Shown: in pieces, positions 28,209-38,312 of the stretch | How positions within the stretch are numbered: the stretch's first letter is position 1 | How the letters are laid out: the number at the start of each line of letters is the position of its first letter | Assembly: GCA_965224525.1 (NCBI GenBank) | Contig: OZ245050.1 | Span: forward strand, 4,278,001-4,342,000 | Origin: Granulosicoccus sp036478565 | GTDB taxonomy: Bacteria > Pseudomonadota > Gammaproteobacteria > Granulosicoccales > Granulosicoccaceae | Direction of reading: 5' to 3' | Length of the DNA: 64,000 nt | Made by a program: the position numbers and the translations under genes | The notes under the pieces: generated by a model | Databases searched by the model: none | What the model was told of the DNA's origin: nothing | What the model saw: only the letters and a program-made list of their open reading frames with translations

Positions 28209-28382
28209 GATATTTTCGCCTGCTTATTGCTGATATAAAGGTTGGATAGGCGTTGGCACAACAGGGGAGTGAGTTGTCAGCCATTATGACACGCGCACAG
28301 TAAAGCGTTGTAGCCATTGTCGTTGCCGATCAAAAGGTCCGGCATGGCATCAATATGTAATCTGACCTCCGGTAGATGTCAG

Positions 28383-30554
28383 TCAGGCCGGTTGTAGATT
28401 TGCGTAGGCCAGTACCAGCCATTTGCTGCCAGCGTCCTCAAAATTCACCTGCACACGCGCCTGTTTTCCCTGCCCTTCCTGATCCAGCACAATGCCGACA
28501 CCAAACTTGCCATGCTGCACCTGTTGACCGACATGCAAGCCGGTATCCGGTTCCTCGAACAATACGGAATGACCCTGGCGTGGCTGATATACCGGCAAAC
28601 TGACGCTCATGCGCGGGCGTATTTCCTCGAGCAGCTCAGCCGGCAATTCGCTGACAAATTTTGATGGCGGGTTGTATTGATCGCGACCATGCAGTCGGCG
28701 TTGCTCGGCCATGGTCATATACAGTTTTTTCTCAGCCCGTGTAATTCCGACATAGCACAGACGTCGTTCCTCTTCCATACGTGTCGGATCTTCTGCAGAG
28801 CGCTGATGCGGAAACAAGCCCTGCTCCATGCCCGACATGAAGACCACAGGAAACTCCAGTCCCTTGGCAGAATGCAAGGTCATCAACTGCACGGCATTGT
28901 CATCAGCATTAGCCTGACCTTCCCCGGCTTCAAGTGCTGCGTGTGCCAGAAACTCATCGATGGTATTCATGTCCGGGTCTTCAACAGCTGTGGCCACGTA
29001 GGTTCGGGCGGCGTTCGACAGTTCTTCCACGTTCTCCAGCCTGCTCTGACCGCGTTCAGTCTGATCTTTCTTGAAGTGTTCGATCAATCCACTTAGATCG
29101 CTGACTGTTTGCACTTGCTGCGGCAAGGCTTGCTCACTGATGGCCTCCTGGATGGATTCCATCAACGACAGAAATTTACCCACCGCCGTATTAGCTCGAC
29201 CGTTCAGGCGTTTTTCACGCACCAGATCCTGAGCCGCCTGCCACATTGGTATGTTGCGAGAACGCGACTCCGCACGAATGTCGCCAACGGTCTTGTCGCC
29301 AATGCCACGCGTTGGCTGATTGATGATGCGCTCGAATGATACGTCATCATAAACATGAGTCGCCAGTCGAAGATAGGCCAACGTGTCCTTGATTTCAGCA
29401 CGCTCGAAGAATCGCAGTCCGCCATACACCCGATACGCCACGCCTCCTGCAACCAGATACTCCTCGATGGAGCGCGATTGCGCATTGGAACGATACAGCA
29501 CCGCACAGTCTTTGCGCTGTCCGCCATCGGCGACATAATCAACAATGGCTTCGACAATAAAGCGGGCTTCATCAGTTTCGTTGTAGGCGTTGTAAAGAGT
29601 AATCAGATCACCTTCCTTGTCTGCAGTCCACAGGTTCTTGCCAAGGCGACCGATGTTTTTGTCGATCAGCGCATTGGCAGCCTGCAAAATGATGCTGGTG
29701 GAACGGTAGTTCTGTTCCAGCCTGATCAGTTCAGTACTGGGGAAATCCTTGTCGAAGTTCAAAATATTCTCGACCCGTGCACCACGCCAGGCATAGATGG
29801 ACTGGTCATCATCACCAACGGCAAATACATGGCCACTGTCACCGGCAAGCAATCGTATCCACGCATACTGAATGGCATTGGTATCCTGAAACTCGTCGAT
29901 CAACAAATGTCTGAGACGCTTGCGGTATTTGGCTAGCAGCAGCTCATTGTCACGCAAGGTTTCCAGTGCGCGTAAAAGCAGTTCGGCAAAATCAACTGCA
30001 CCTGCCCGATTGCAAGCGGCCTCATAAGCGGTATAAACACGCACATAGGCCTCGGTAATCGGATCGTTCTGCGTATCAATATGCTGCGGTCGGCGGCCTT
30101 CATCCTTGTGGCCATTGATAAACCACTGTACCTGGCGTGGCGGAAACTGCGCCTCATCCATCTCAAGACCACGAATGGTGCGTTTGACCAGCCGTAGCTG
30201 ATCGTCAGAATCGAGTATCTGGAACGCCTGCGGTAATTTTGCTTCTTGCCAGTGCTGACGTAGAAACCGGTGTGCAATGCCGTGAAAGGTGCCAATCCAC
30301 ATTGGGCCCACCTGCATACCCAGCAGCTGCTCTACCCGCTGGCGCATTTCACGGGCAGCCTTGTTGGTAAAGGTGACCGCCAGAATACTGAATGGAGAGA
30401 CGCCTTCTACCCGATTCAACCAGGCAATGCGGTGTACCAGCACGCGTGTCTTGCCGCTACCGGCTCCGGCCTGCACAAGCAAATGCCCGGGCGGCGCTGT
30501 GACCGCCGCTCGCTGCGCCTCGTTGAGGGAATCGACCAGATCTGAAACATCCAT
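28383..30554 (-). CDS. uvrD: DNA helicase II
   Basis: A 723-residue SF1A 3'-5' helicase of nucleotide excision and mismatch repair. It begins MDVSDLVDSLNEAQRAAV, with Walker A AGAGSGKTRVLVHRIAWL. Motifs FTNKAAREM, DEFQDTN and GDDDQSIYAWRGA follow, then LMTLHSAKGLEFPVVFM and YVGITRAEKKLY. The C-terminal Tudor-like tail ends WLVLAYANLQPA, a typical UvrD end. Length matches E. coli (720). Confidence 0.96.
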   Translation of the reverse strand: MDVSDLVDSLNEAQRAAVTAPPGHLLVQAGAGSGKTRVLVHRIAWLNRVEGVSPFSILAVTFTNKAAREMRQRVEQLLGMQVGPMWIGTFHGIAHRFLRQHWQEAKLPQAFQILDSDDQLRLVKRTIRGLEMDEAQFPPRQVQWFINGHKDEGRRPQHIDTQNDPITEAYVRVYTAYEAACNRAGAVDFAELLLRALETLRDNELLLAKYRKRLRHLLIDEFQDTNAIQYAWIRLLAGDSGHVFAVGDDDQSIYAWRGARVENILNFDKDFPSTELIRLEQNYRSTSIILQAANALIDKNIGRLGKNLWTADKEGDLITLYNAYNETDEARFIVEAIVDYVADGGQRKDCAVLYRSNAQSRSIEEYLVAGGVAYRVYGGLRFFERAEIKDTLAYLRLATHVYDDVSFERIINQPTRGIGDKTVGDIRAESRSRNIPMWQAAQDLVREKRLNGRANTAVGKFLSLMESIQEAISEQALPQQVQTVSDLSGLIEHFKKDQTERGQSRLENVEELSNAARTYVATAVEDPDMNTIDEFLAHAALEAGEGQANADDNAVQLMTLHSAKGLEFPVVFMSGMEQGLFPHQRSAEDPTRMEEERRLCYVGITRAEKKLYMTMAEQRRLHGRDQYNPPSKFVSELPAELLEEIRPRMSVSLPVYQPRQGHSVLFEEPDTGLHVGQQVQHGKFGVGIVLDQEGQGKQARVQVNFEDAGSKWLVLAYANLQPA

Positions 30555-30719
30555 TAGCGCATGGTAGCAGGCATAATGTCATCTGCCCGACCCTGGTTAT
30601 TTATAAAACGACGGATTGTCGCGCGGCAACCCTGTACAAACAGGACACTGGCGATGACACTGTGTTTTTTTTAATTCCAGGTAACTATTTCTTCAACTCA
30701 AGTTTGCCTGGAAAAACTC

Positions 30720-31370
30720 ATGATTGCAGCCTCTGACGCGCTCGCCCGACTCAAGGAAGGCAATCAGCGGTTTGTGTCCAACGTGCGCGACCTGAACGCC
30801 ATGGCCAATCAGAGTCGACGCGCCGACCTGACTGACAAACAGGAACCCTTTGCCATTGTGCTTGGTTGCTCCGACTCGCGAGTTCCTGCGGAAATCATTT
30901 TCGATCAGGGGCTTGGTGACCTGTTTGTCATCCGTGTGGCGGGCAACGTTATCGCGCCTTCACTGGTTGGCAGCGTCGAATTCGCGGCACAGCGGCACGG
31001 TGTGCGGCTGGTGGTGGTACTTGGCCACACGCAGTGCGGTGCCATTCAGGCAACTGTTGAGGAGCTGGAACAGCCGACTGAAAACCGCTCACCCAACCTG
31101 TCATCAATCGTCAGTCGAATTCGCCCATCGGTGCAATCACTATTGGATACCGGCCTGATTAAAAGTCGCGAGGAATTGATCAAGCATGCGACTCGCGCAA
31201 ATATTCGCGCTTCTACTTCACACTTGTGCCACGGCTCACAAATCCTGGAAGAACTGATAGCCCATGATGCGCTGCGCGTGGTGAGCGCGGAGTACTCTCT
31301 GGAATCAGGAGTCGTGGAGTTTTTTGACGATGAAATGGAAGAGGGGCTATTACCGGGGATTGAGCACTAG
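30720..31370 (+). CDS. can: Beta-class carbonic anhydrase
   Basis: A 216-residue zinc enzyme interconverting CO2 and bicarbonate. The first ligand and the catalytic Asp-Arg dyad are in VLGCSDSRVPAEIIFDQG. The His and second Cys ligands are in VVLGHTQCGAI. It starts at an ATG divergent from uvrD, with about 165 bp between. Length is normal. The subtype symbol is assigned by similarity to E. coli Can-type enzymes. Confidence 0.92.
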   Translation: MIAASDALARLKEGNQRFVSNVRDLNAMANQSRRADLTDKQEPFAIVLGCSDSRVPAEIIFDQGLGDLFVIRVAGNVIAPSLVGSVEFAAQRHGVRLVVVLGHTQCGAIQATVEELEQPTENRSPNLSSIVSRIRPSVQSLLDTGLIKSREELIKHATRANIRASTSHLCHGSQILEELIAHDALRVVSAEYSLESGVVEFFDDEMEEGLLPGIEH

Positions 31371-31437
31371 ATACAGGCGCTTAATAGATAGCACCGAAAT
31401 TCAGCAAGAGCTGAATTTCCCGCATAGGATCAATAGA

Positions 31438-31794
31438 TCAATCAACCGGCAACCAGAAACCTCTGAAAGCATCAAGATCACTACCTGTCAGACGACCTTT
31501 GGCATACAGTGAATTCAACGCATCTTCATCCAGCTTCAATGAGGCACCGTCTGCGTCCACGTACAACCACTCTCCGTAGATAGCCATCAGGAACAAGGTT
31601 TCCAGGATATCACCGATTCGCACGGCGTTTTCATTGGCAAAACTCTGCAAATTTTCTATAGAAAGAGGCGTCTGGAGCTTCTCATATTCGCCGAGCAGAA
31701 ATGAGGAAATACCTTCGTCCCACAGCGGGTCGGGCTTGATCTGTTGTTGCATTCGGTTTTCGTGTTCAGGCGGTGTCAGCCCGAACTGATGCAA
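31438..31794 (-). CDS. Conserved hypothetical protein, 118 residues
   Basis: A small, acidic soluble protein with no signal peptide. It contains LWDEGISSFLLGEYEKLQ and GDILETLFLMAIYGEWLYVD; the even hydrophobic pattern suggests a folded domain of helices with a short beta part. Codon use looks coding and the frame is intact. I do not recognise the family. It lies between carbonic anhydrase and the YugP-type peptidase. Confidence 0.6.
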   Translation of the reverse strand: MHQFGLTPPEHENRMQQQIKPDPLWDEGISSFLLGEYEKLQTPLSIENLQSFANENAVRIGDILETLFLMAIYGEWLYVDADGASLKLDEDALNSLYAKGRLTGSDLDAFRGFWLPVD

Positions 31795-32013
31795 TGTTAC
31801 TGCCAGTTCATGGGTCTTGAGAGTGTCTGAGGCAGATATTCAGTCCAGAAAGGAGTGGTGAAGCTGCTGATCAGGGTAAATAATGGCAGCAACAAAATGG
31901 CAGCTACAGGTGGATGTACCGCTTGAATACGACACAACCATTCTGGAGATCCTGGCGCAGGAGGCAAGATGCAGCAACAATTATCGTATCGGGGAAATTG
32001 GAGGTCAATCAGC

Positions 32014-32703
32014 CTAACGCCGCAACAGCAATGGCATCCAGCGCCACACTTGAAGTATCGAAGCCAGCGCACCAGCAAAATAGGTTAGCGCAGCGGCTCG
32101 CAATATGCGTTTGACAGCAGGCGCTTGAGCATCGCTGATGTAGCCGCCGTCAATCAGTAGTGGCAGTGCCTTATGAAAACTGGCATCCCATTCCTCCGGC
32201 AATACCACCAGATAAACAAACGCACCACTGAGAGCTGCAATCAAACCACCAGCAATTGGCAGCGCCAACCCTACTGGGCTGCGCAATAGCGCGCCGAACA
32301 GTGGTGACAAGGACAGCAACAGAAAGCCAAGGCGTTGTAACTTTCTGGCCATCGGCAAGTATCGTTTGCGCAGGCGAAATACCGGTTCTTGCCGGTGACA
32401 CTGAACAGCATGACCAACCTCATGTGCGGCCACCGCTATTGCGGTCAATGATCGCCCGCAGAAATTGTTTGGCGATAATCGAACTGCCATGTCAGCGCCA
32501 TCAAAGTGATCTCGGTTCGGTTCGGTTTCCTCAACTACCACATTGTCGAGTTCGAGGCGCTTGATCAGATGTTCTGCCAGCTCGGCTCCAGTGCCCGGCA
32601 TATCCGGCAGGTCGCTGGCATAACGGTAGAACACCCAGCGGATCCAGAGCTGTGGCCCGAGGGTGACAAGCCCACCCAAAAGAATCAGCAGAACAATGTG
32701 CAT
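32014..32703 (-). CDS. YugP-type membrane zinc metallopeptidase
   Basis: 229 residues. ATG 32703 (MHIVLLILLGGLVTLGPQLW) gives an immediate membrane helix; the frame is open 7 codons further. The zinc motif is AVAAHEVGHAVQ. Two or three C-terminal hydrophobic helices follow, as in the neutral zinc metallopeptidase family PF04298 (YugP). The substrate is unknown. It lies 53 bp downstream of ubiB, on the same strand. Confidence 0.8.
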   Translation of the reverse strand: MHIVLLILLGGLVTLGPQLWIRWVFYRYASDLPDMPGTGAELAEHLIKRLELDNVVVEETEPNRDHFDGADMAVRLSPNNFCGRSLTAIAVAAHEVGHAVQCHRQEPVFRLRKRYLPMARKLQRLGFLLLSLSPLFGALLRSPVGLALPIAGGLIAALSGAFVYLVVLPEEWDASFHKALPLLIDGGYISDAQAPAVKRILRAAALTYFAGALASILQVWRWMPLLLRR

Positions 32704-32756
32704 AGGATACTCACGCTGCTGCAATCAAACAATGGTAGCGCAACTGTTAAAAAACA

Positions 32757-34439
32757 CTAACGCAACAGGCCCACGAGCAGCAACAACACACCCGCGACAC
32801 CGCCGGCCATCACCCACCACGGACTATCGGCTTGCCTCGACAAGACATAGGCGCTGCCAAACAACGCCGCTGCTACCGTCATTGCGGCCCCTGCAATGGT
32901 GCAGCGCAAACCTATCGACCGCTGTGCAGCACCTGGGTTCACAGCATACTGCCGGGTTCGCTGCATGGTGCGAGACTGGCTGCCGGACGCTCTCACATTG
33001 GAGGCAACCGTCTGATTCTGTAGTTGTAGAAAATCGTGTACGAGCATTGGCATGTCGGGCATGGCGCGTACAATCTCCGGCGCTTGTTCGACAAACCGCT
33101 TAAGCAGCGCCTTCGGGTTGTTGCGCTCCATGACCCAGCGTTTTAAAAAAGGCTTACCGGTCGCCCATAGATCCAGTTCCGGATACAACTCCCGGCCCAA
33201 TCCTTCAATGTTCAGCAGGGTTTTTTGCAGCAGGACCAGCTGCGGCTGCACTTCCATATCAAAGCGGCGCGCAACATGAAAAAGCTGCATCAACACAGTG
33301 CCAAAGGATATTTCCGCCAGTGGCTTTTCAAAGATAGGTTCACACACCGAACGGATACCTGCCTCCAACTCACTGACGCGTGTGTGGTGCGGCACCCACC
33401 CCGAATCGATATGCAGTTGTGCAACGCGGCGATAATCGCGCTGGAAGAAGGCCAGTAAATTTTCACCAACATAACGCTGATCTTCATCGGTCAATGAGCC
33501 GACAATGCCAAAATCGACAGCGATGTACTGCGGGAAGTCAGGTGTATCGCGCGATACGAAAATATTGCCAGGATGCATATCGGCATGGAAAAAATTGTGC
33601 TGAAATACCTGTGTATAAAAGATTTCAACACCGTGCTCGGCAAGCTTTTTCATGTCCATACCAATGCGCTCCATCTCATCGACATCACGTATCGGTATGC
33701 CATGGATACGTTCCTGCACCATGACATTACTGCGCGTGTATTCCCAGTAGATTTCCGGAACGTACAGGGTTTTCGAGTCCTTGAAATTATTACGCAACAC
33801 CACGGCATTGGACGCCTCTGCAACCAGATCCAGTTCAGAGTGGATGGTCCGGTCATATTCCTCAACCACTTCACGCGGCCGCAGGCGCTTACCATCCGGT
33901 AAAATGCGCGCTGCGATACTGGCAAGCGTATACATCAGCTCGACATCGCGATCGATGGTTTCAGCAATGCCGGGGCGTAGTACCTTGATGATGGCTTCGC
34001 TACCGTCATGCAATGTCAACTCATGCACCTGTGCTACCGATGCTGAGGCCAGTGGCACTTCATCAAAACTTTTAAACAATTCCGTTACTTTTTCACCCAA
34101 CGCCTCCTCTATCTGTTGCCGCGCAAGCTCACCGGAAAACGGCTCAACCCGATCCTGCAACAGTGCAAGCTCGTCGCCGATATCGTCTGGTAGCAAGTCA
34201 CGACGGGTTGACAGTATCTGGCCAAGTTTGACAAACACCGGCCCGAGCTCCTGCAGAGCCAGGCGTATCCGCTGGCCTCGTGGCAACGCTCGCGTTCTCG
34301 CGCTGAGCCAGCGCGTTGGGGACAAAACAAATACATGGCGCAATGCACGCGCGGACGTTGGAGCAAGAAAAAGCTCCTCCAGTCCGTACTTGACGAAGAC
34401 GCGTTCAATCGTAAACAGACGGCTGAATCGTGTAATCAC
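32757..34439 (-). CDS. ubiB: Ubiquinone biosynthesis protein kinase-like UbiB
   Basis: A 560-residue ABC1/ADCK-family atypical kinase or ATPase required for ubiquinone synthesis. The KxGQ motif is in GPVFVKLGQILSTRRDLLP. The Ala-rich loop LASASVAQVH replaces a Gly loop. The catalytic segment HADMHPGNIFV and the metal motif AVDFGIVG are present. The C-terminus carries two membrane helices. It is the third gene of the ubiE-ubiJ-ubiB group, 106 bp from ubiJ. Confidence 0.95.
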   Translation of the reverse strand: MITRFSRLFTIERVFVKYGLEELFLAPTSARALRHVFVLSPTRWLSARTRALPRGQRIRLALQELGPVFVKLGQILSTRRDLLPDDIGDELALLQDRVEPFSGELARQQIEEALGEKVTELFKSFDEVPLASASVAQVHELTLHDGSEAIIKVLRPGIAETIDRDVELMYTLASIAARILPDGKRLRPREVVEEYDRTIHSELDLVAEASNAVVLRNNFKDSKTLYVPEIYWEYTRSNVMVQERIHGIPIRDVDEMERIGMDMKKLAEHGVEIFYTQVFQHNFFHADMHPGNIFVSRDTPDFPQYIAVDFGIVGSLTDEDQRYVGENLLAFFQRDYRRVAQLHIDSGWVPHHTRVSELEAGIRSVCEPIFEKPLAEISFGTVLMQLFHVARRFDMEVQPQLVLLQKTLLNIEGLGRELYPELDLWATGKPFLKRWVMERNNPKALLKRFVEQAPEIVRAMPDMPMLVHDFLQLQNQTVASNVRASGSQSRTMQRTRQYAVNPGAAQRSIGLRCTIAGAAMTVAAALFGSAYVLSRQADSPWWVMAGGVAGVLLLLVGLLR

Positions 34440-34545
34440 GCCTGTAGATTTCCGCCCGGCTTAATCAGACACAACACTTTCTGCAAATAACCAGATGTTA
34501 CCAACAGGTTCACATTGTCTGCTGTCTCGCATTCGACACCCGGAC

Positions 34546-35148
34546 TCACTTCCTGTTCTTCTCCGTCAGATCCAGTCGCGCTTCCAGCCGATCAACAGAG
34601 GCGCGCAGCTCATCAACTTCCGAGCAGAAGTAGTCAACCTCACTTGATGGCGCAAGCAACTCGGACTCTTCCTGCAGGTACTCGCGCGTGTTGTCTTGCA
34701 TAGCGCTGGACGTGCGATCAAACCAGGAAGAAAAGTGTTCGACTGCCACACCAAGCTGGTGAGCCACGGTGTCGCCCATTACCGGCGACAACCATTCTTG
34801 CCAGTCCAGATCTACACCGGAAATAACCGTCTTGAGTGATTTCGCAAGCTGCATATCGCCCTCGATTTTCACATCACCGCGATACAGCGCATCGTTACCG
34901 GTTTGCAGCGTACGCAAAGCGGCAAGCGTGCCGGTAAGCGTGATGTCCACATCGCCATCGAAATCACTAAACACATTGACAGCACGATCAACCACAGAAA
35001 AAACCACATCGATGTCCGGAGATGTCACACACACACGAATGACCTTTCCGTCCAGCAAATCAAGCCGTTCGGCGGTTTTCGGATCCAGTCGTAGCAGCGT
35101 TTCCATGCCGCGCTCGATAACAATACTGATGGGTAACGGGAGCTGCAT
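34546..35148 (-). CDS. ubiJ: Ubiquinone biosynthesis accessory factor UbiJ
   Basis: A 200-residue lipid-binding factor of the Ubi complex with an N-terminal SCP2-like domain and a C-terminal coiled coil. VDITLTGTLAALRTL and GDVKIEGDMQLAKSL are the usual SCP2 signatures. The C-terminal helix EVDELRASVDRLEARLDLTE completes the picture. It starts 5 bp after ubiE and precedes ubiB, the conserved order in gammaproteobacteria. Confidence 0.93.
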   Translation of the reverse strand: MQLPLPISIVIERGMETLLRLDPKTAERLDLLDGKVIRVCVTSPDIDVVFSVVDRAVNVFSDFDGDVDITLTGTLAALRTLQTGNDALYRGDVKIEGDMQLAKSLKTVISGVDLDWQEWLSPVMGDTVAHQLGVAVEHFSSWFDRTSSAMQDNTREYLQEESELLAPSSEVDYFCSEVDELRASVDRLEARLDLTEKNRK

Positions 35149-35153
35149 ATGAT

Positions 35154-35900
35154 TTAAAACTTGAAGCCCTTATGCAACGCAACGACACCACCAGTAAGGT
35201 TCTGATAGCTGGTCTGTTCAAAACCTGCTTTCTGCATCATGGCTTCCAGTGTTTTCTGATCGGGGTGCATGCGGATTGACTCCGCCAGATAACGATAGCT
35301 CTCCGCATCATTCGCCACCAGCTTGCCCATTAACGGCAATGCTGTAAACGAGTAGGCATCGTAGGCCTTTTGCAGGAGCGGCAGAACCGGCTTGGAAAAT
35401 TCCAGCACCAGCAGCCTGCCACCCGGTTTCAACACGCGGCACATGGAGGCCAGTGCCTTGTCTTTGTCGGTCACATTTCTAAGGCCAAATGCGATTGATA
35501 CACAGTCAAATGTGTCATCAGCAAATGGCAGGGTTTCCGCATTCGCCTGGGCAAAATCAAGATTGCCGACAACACCGTCATTCATCAAACGCTCACGACC
35601 CGTAAGCAGCATAGCGGCATTGATATCAGCCAGAATTACATGACCTTGCTTGCCTGTACGACGAGAGAAACGCGCGGCTAAATCACCCGTGCCTCCTGCG
35701 ATATCCAGCACTCGCTGCCCCGGCCTGACCGCCGACTGATCTATAGTGATGCGTTTCCAGATGCGATGCACGCCGAATGACATCAGATCATTCATCACGT
35801 CATAGCGGGACGCTACCGAATCAAACACCTGCCCGACCAGCCCGGCCTTGGCGCTGCGCTCGACGCTTTGATAACCGAAGTGTGTTTTATCGTCGCTCAT
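35154..35900 (-). CDS. ubiE: Ubiquinone/menaquinone C-methyltransferase
   Basis: A 248-residue SAM-dependent methyltransferase acting on the demethoxy-quinol and demethylmenaquinol ring. The start GYQSVERSAKAGLVGQVFDS is typical. Motif I is VLDIAGGTGDLAARF, with ERLMNDG and SIAFGLRNVTDKDKAL. ATG 35900 overlaps the stop of the DUF971 gene by one base (TAATG). E. coli UbiE is 251 residues. Confidence 0.95.
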   Translation of the reverse strand: MSDDKTHFGYQSVERSAKAGLVGQVFDSVASRYDVMNDLMSFGVHRIWKRITIDQSAVRPGQRVLDIAGGTGDLAARFSRRTGKQGHVILADINAAMLLTGRERLMNDGVVGNLDFAQANAETLPFADDTFDCVSIAFGLRNVTDKDKALASMCRVLKPGGRLLVLEFSKPVLPLLQKAYDAYSFTALPLMGKLVANDAESYRYLAESIRMHPDQKTLEAMMQKAGFEQTSYQNLTGGVVALHKGFKF

Positions 35901-36259
35901 TAACCAGAGGTTCTGCGCTTATGGCCGGCTTCTGCCAGCTTTTGCAGGTAACTGTCCCATTTCTCTTCGTAGTTCTGACCCAATGCGTACAGATATTCCC
36001 ACGTGAACAGGCCCGAATCATGTCCGTCATCAAAGCGGATTTTTAGGGCATAGTTACCCGTCGGCTCGAGGCCCTCGATACCGACATCCTCCTTACCCGT
36101 CTGCAGAACCTCCTGGCCGGGGCCATGACCTTGCACTTCCGCTGACGGGGAATGTACCCGCAAATACTCGCACGGCAGATTACAAGTAAAACCATCGTCA
36201 AAGACGAGTTCCAGTACGCGGCTCTTCTGGTGGAGCTTAATATCGGTTGGCTTGGGCAT
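35900..36259 (-). CDS. DUF971 protein (gamma-butyrobetaine hydroxylase N-terminal-like)
   Basis: A 119-residue protein with the DUF971 pattern: LELVFDDGFTCNLPCEYLRV, GNYALKIRFDDGHDSGLFTWEYL. Members are often found between hslU and ubiE, and their function is uncertain; iron-sulphur related roles have been suggested. I chose ATG 36259 over an in-frame start 9 codons upstream because PKPTDIKLHQKSR matches the family start. It is coupled to ubiE by TAATG. Here djlA and a quinone reductase separate it from hslU. Confidence 0.85.
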   Translation of the reverse strand: MPKPTDIKLHQKSRVLELVFDDGFTCNLPCEYLRVHSPSAEVQGHGPGQEVLQTGKEDVGIEGLEPTGNYALKIRFDDGHDSGLFTWEYLYALGQNYEEKWDSYLQKLAEAGHKRRTSG

Positions 36260-36485
36260 GAACTTGATATTCCCGGTAGGTTCCACAAATGACGGGGGTG
36301 TAAAACTCGCTGTTAATGGTAACGGCTTTCTCCTGGATTATCGCACTAGCCTCGACGATTCGCCAGCGGGATCTGGAAGTTGCGCAATTCCGCCGGATGC
36401 ATTTCGGCCGAACACAATGGATATCACCACATTACGCGGCAATGTGGCGGCCTGAAGCTGCTCTGGTCGGAGTATTACGACCTTA

Positions 36486-37346
36486 CTATCTCATTCCCCG
36501 CGCCTTTTTAATCAATTCGTAAGCACTCTGAATTTCCTGCGAACGCTCTGTGGCTTCTTTAACCATTTCTTCGGGCAGGCCCTGCCCCATGAGCTTATCA
36601 GGATGGTACTGGCTCATCAGACGGCGGTAGGTTTGTTTTATACCTGCATCGCTATCGCTTTTTGCAACACCCAGCGCCTGATATGCCGCATCAATGGCAA
36701 GAGCAGCGTTGACACCACCTGCACCTGCTTGCCCGCCACGCTGGTGATAACCGCCTCCGGAAAACTGGTCTTGCCCCTGAATCATTGCCATCAACTGCTC
36801 AAAGGCTTGCTCTGAGTACCCTAGTTGTCGCGAAATTTCACGCATCAGGCTGGCCTCATCAGCATGTAGCTGACCATCGGCCAATGCTACACCCACCAGA
36901 TAAACCATAAGCATTTGCTTCAGGTTAGGCGAAGCAGCGGTCGCCGCGTTAAACGTTTCCAGCAAAGGCCCGATATCAAAATCATTTATTGTGCCCGCTT
37001 GAAAATGCCCTATGGCTTTTTTCCGGTGAGCAGCACTCATACCCAGCCGCTCCATAAAAATTTCTACATGCTTTATCTCTTGCTCGGAAACACGGCCATC
37101 TGATTTTGAAATCGCCCCCATCAAAGTGAATGCGGTTTCAAAAAATACCGACTGACGTTCGGTTTTGATACCGAGCATGCCTCCAACATTGCCAAACCCT
37201 CCCAGCTGACCAACCAGACCACCGGAAAGTTTGAAGCTGACGAACATGCCAACAAACAGACCGAGCAGCCCCATGGGAACACTGCGACCAAAGAACAGGT
37301 AAAAGGCAAGAGCCGTGATGTATTTAACGTACTTGAAACTTTTCAT
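36486..37346 (-). CDS. djlA: DjlA-type membrane-anchored DnaJ co-chaperone
   Basis: 286 residues. The N-terminal membrane segment LAFYLFFGRSVPMGLLGLF is followed by a Gly-rich linker. A TerB-like helical domain comes next (AISKSDGRVSEQEIKHVE, VALADGQLHADEASLMREI). After a Gly/Gln-rich linker the C-terminal J domain carries the HPD tripeptide in YRRLMSQYHPDKL. This is the architecture of DjlA (E. coli 271 residues). It stimulates DnaK ATPase at the membrane by family knowledge. Confidence 0.9.
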   Translation of the reverse strand: MKSFKYVKYITALAFYLFFGRSVPMGLLGLFVGMFVSFKLSGGLVGQLGGFGNVGGMLGIKTERQSVFFETAFTLMGAISKSDGRVSEQEIKHVEIFMERLGMSAAHRKKAIGHFQAGTINDFDIGPLLETFNAATAASPNLKQMLMVYLVGVALADGQLHADEASLMREISRQLGYSEQAFEQLMAMIQGQDQFSGGGYHQRGGQAGAGGVNAALAIDAAYQALGVAKSDSDAGIKQTYRRLMSQYHPDKLMGQGLPEEMVKEATERSQEIQSAYELIKKARGMR

Positions 37347-37472
37347 GATCTACTTGTTACGGTGGAATATCGCTCTATGAAGCGCTTCTGAAAACCAGGA
37401 ATATCGTCACAGCCCAAAAGAATTTTGCGGCGAGTCTTACCGCACATTATAATGTTTATGTGAGGCTGACGG

Positions 37473-38204
37473 TTATGCTTTTTTTTCAACACCCGTTTCA
37501 TCCCAATCACTCCAACCAGGCAATGATAACGGTTTAATGTGTTTAATATTTTCAAGGTGCTGGCTCCACATTTTCAGCATTTTTTTCAAATGCACCTCAA
37601 ACTGTTCAGGAGACATATATGTAAACCCACTATTTTGAATCTCCGTTGACAAGTAAGGTGGGAGCACTTCAAAACCCATATAGTGGAGTGAATAATTGAT
37701 TGGGTGTAGCAGTGCTTCTATTTCTCCACCACCCCTGCCGTTTTCTGTGAACGTGGCTTTAGGGGCTCCTGAAGTGACTGAGCAAATTGCACGCCGCCCT
37801 TTAAAATAGCCGTTGTCATAACGCATATTGCTTGTATACAAACCACCGCTAACGAGGACTCTATCAAACCACCCTTTTAACATCGCTGGTTGTTGATGCC
37901 ACCACAGGGGAAACTGAAGAATCAACAAGTCGCATTGTTCCATCCTCTTTATTTCTCGTAGCACATCAACTGGAAGCGCATCTGTCTTATAGGCGTTTCT
38001 TTGCTCCGACAGGGGGTCAAACCTATCTACTTCAAATCGAGCCAAGTAGTGTTCCGCTTTCTCTACAGGGTCAAAGCCCTCTCCATAGAGATCAGAGACT
38101 TCAACTACATCACCTTTAGACTCGAGGGTTTCTATTGCAGCGTTTTTTAGCGACCCGTTAAACGAATTTTTCTCTGGATGACAATAAACAATTAGTACAT
38201 TCAT
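37473..38204 (-). CDS. NAD(P)H:quinone oxidoreductase, flavodoxin-like fold
   Basis: A 243-residue flavoprotein of the Flavodoxin_2 family (PF02525). MNVLIVYCHPEKNSFNGSLK is the FMN/FAD-binding start, and ILQFPLWWHQQPAMLKGWFD is the hallmark of NQO1/MdaB/KefF-type enzymes. It probably reduces quinones by two electrons in the cytoplasm. It sits alone between djlA and hslU on the same strand. Its slightly lower GC by eye may mark later acquisition. Confidence 0.85.
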   Translation of the reverse strand: MNVLIVYCHPEKNSFNGSLKNAAIETLESKGDVVEVSDLYGEGFDPVEKAEHYLARFEVDRFDPLSEQRNAYKTDALPVDVLREIKRMEQCDLLILQFPLWWHQQPAMLKGWFDRVLVSGGLYTSNMRYDNGYFKGRRAICSVTSGAPKATFTENGRGGGEIEALLHPINYSLHYMGFEVLPPYLSTEIQNSGFTYMSPEQFEVHLKKMLKMWSQHLENIKHIKPLSLPGWSDWDETGVEKKA

Positions 38205-38312
38205 TTTCTAACCATAGTTCACAATTCAGATGCGTTGCCTGACTTCAGCCCATCAATTATTACAGATGCTCAGGAGCAAACATACCAGCACGGTTATAGA
38301 CGGCTTACCAAT

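Noticed and set aside
31797..32078. 93-residue Cys-rich minus-strand frame
   Set aside because: It overlaps the peptidase gene in another frame and has no signature.
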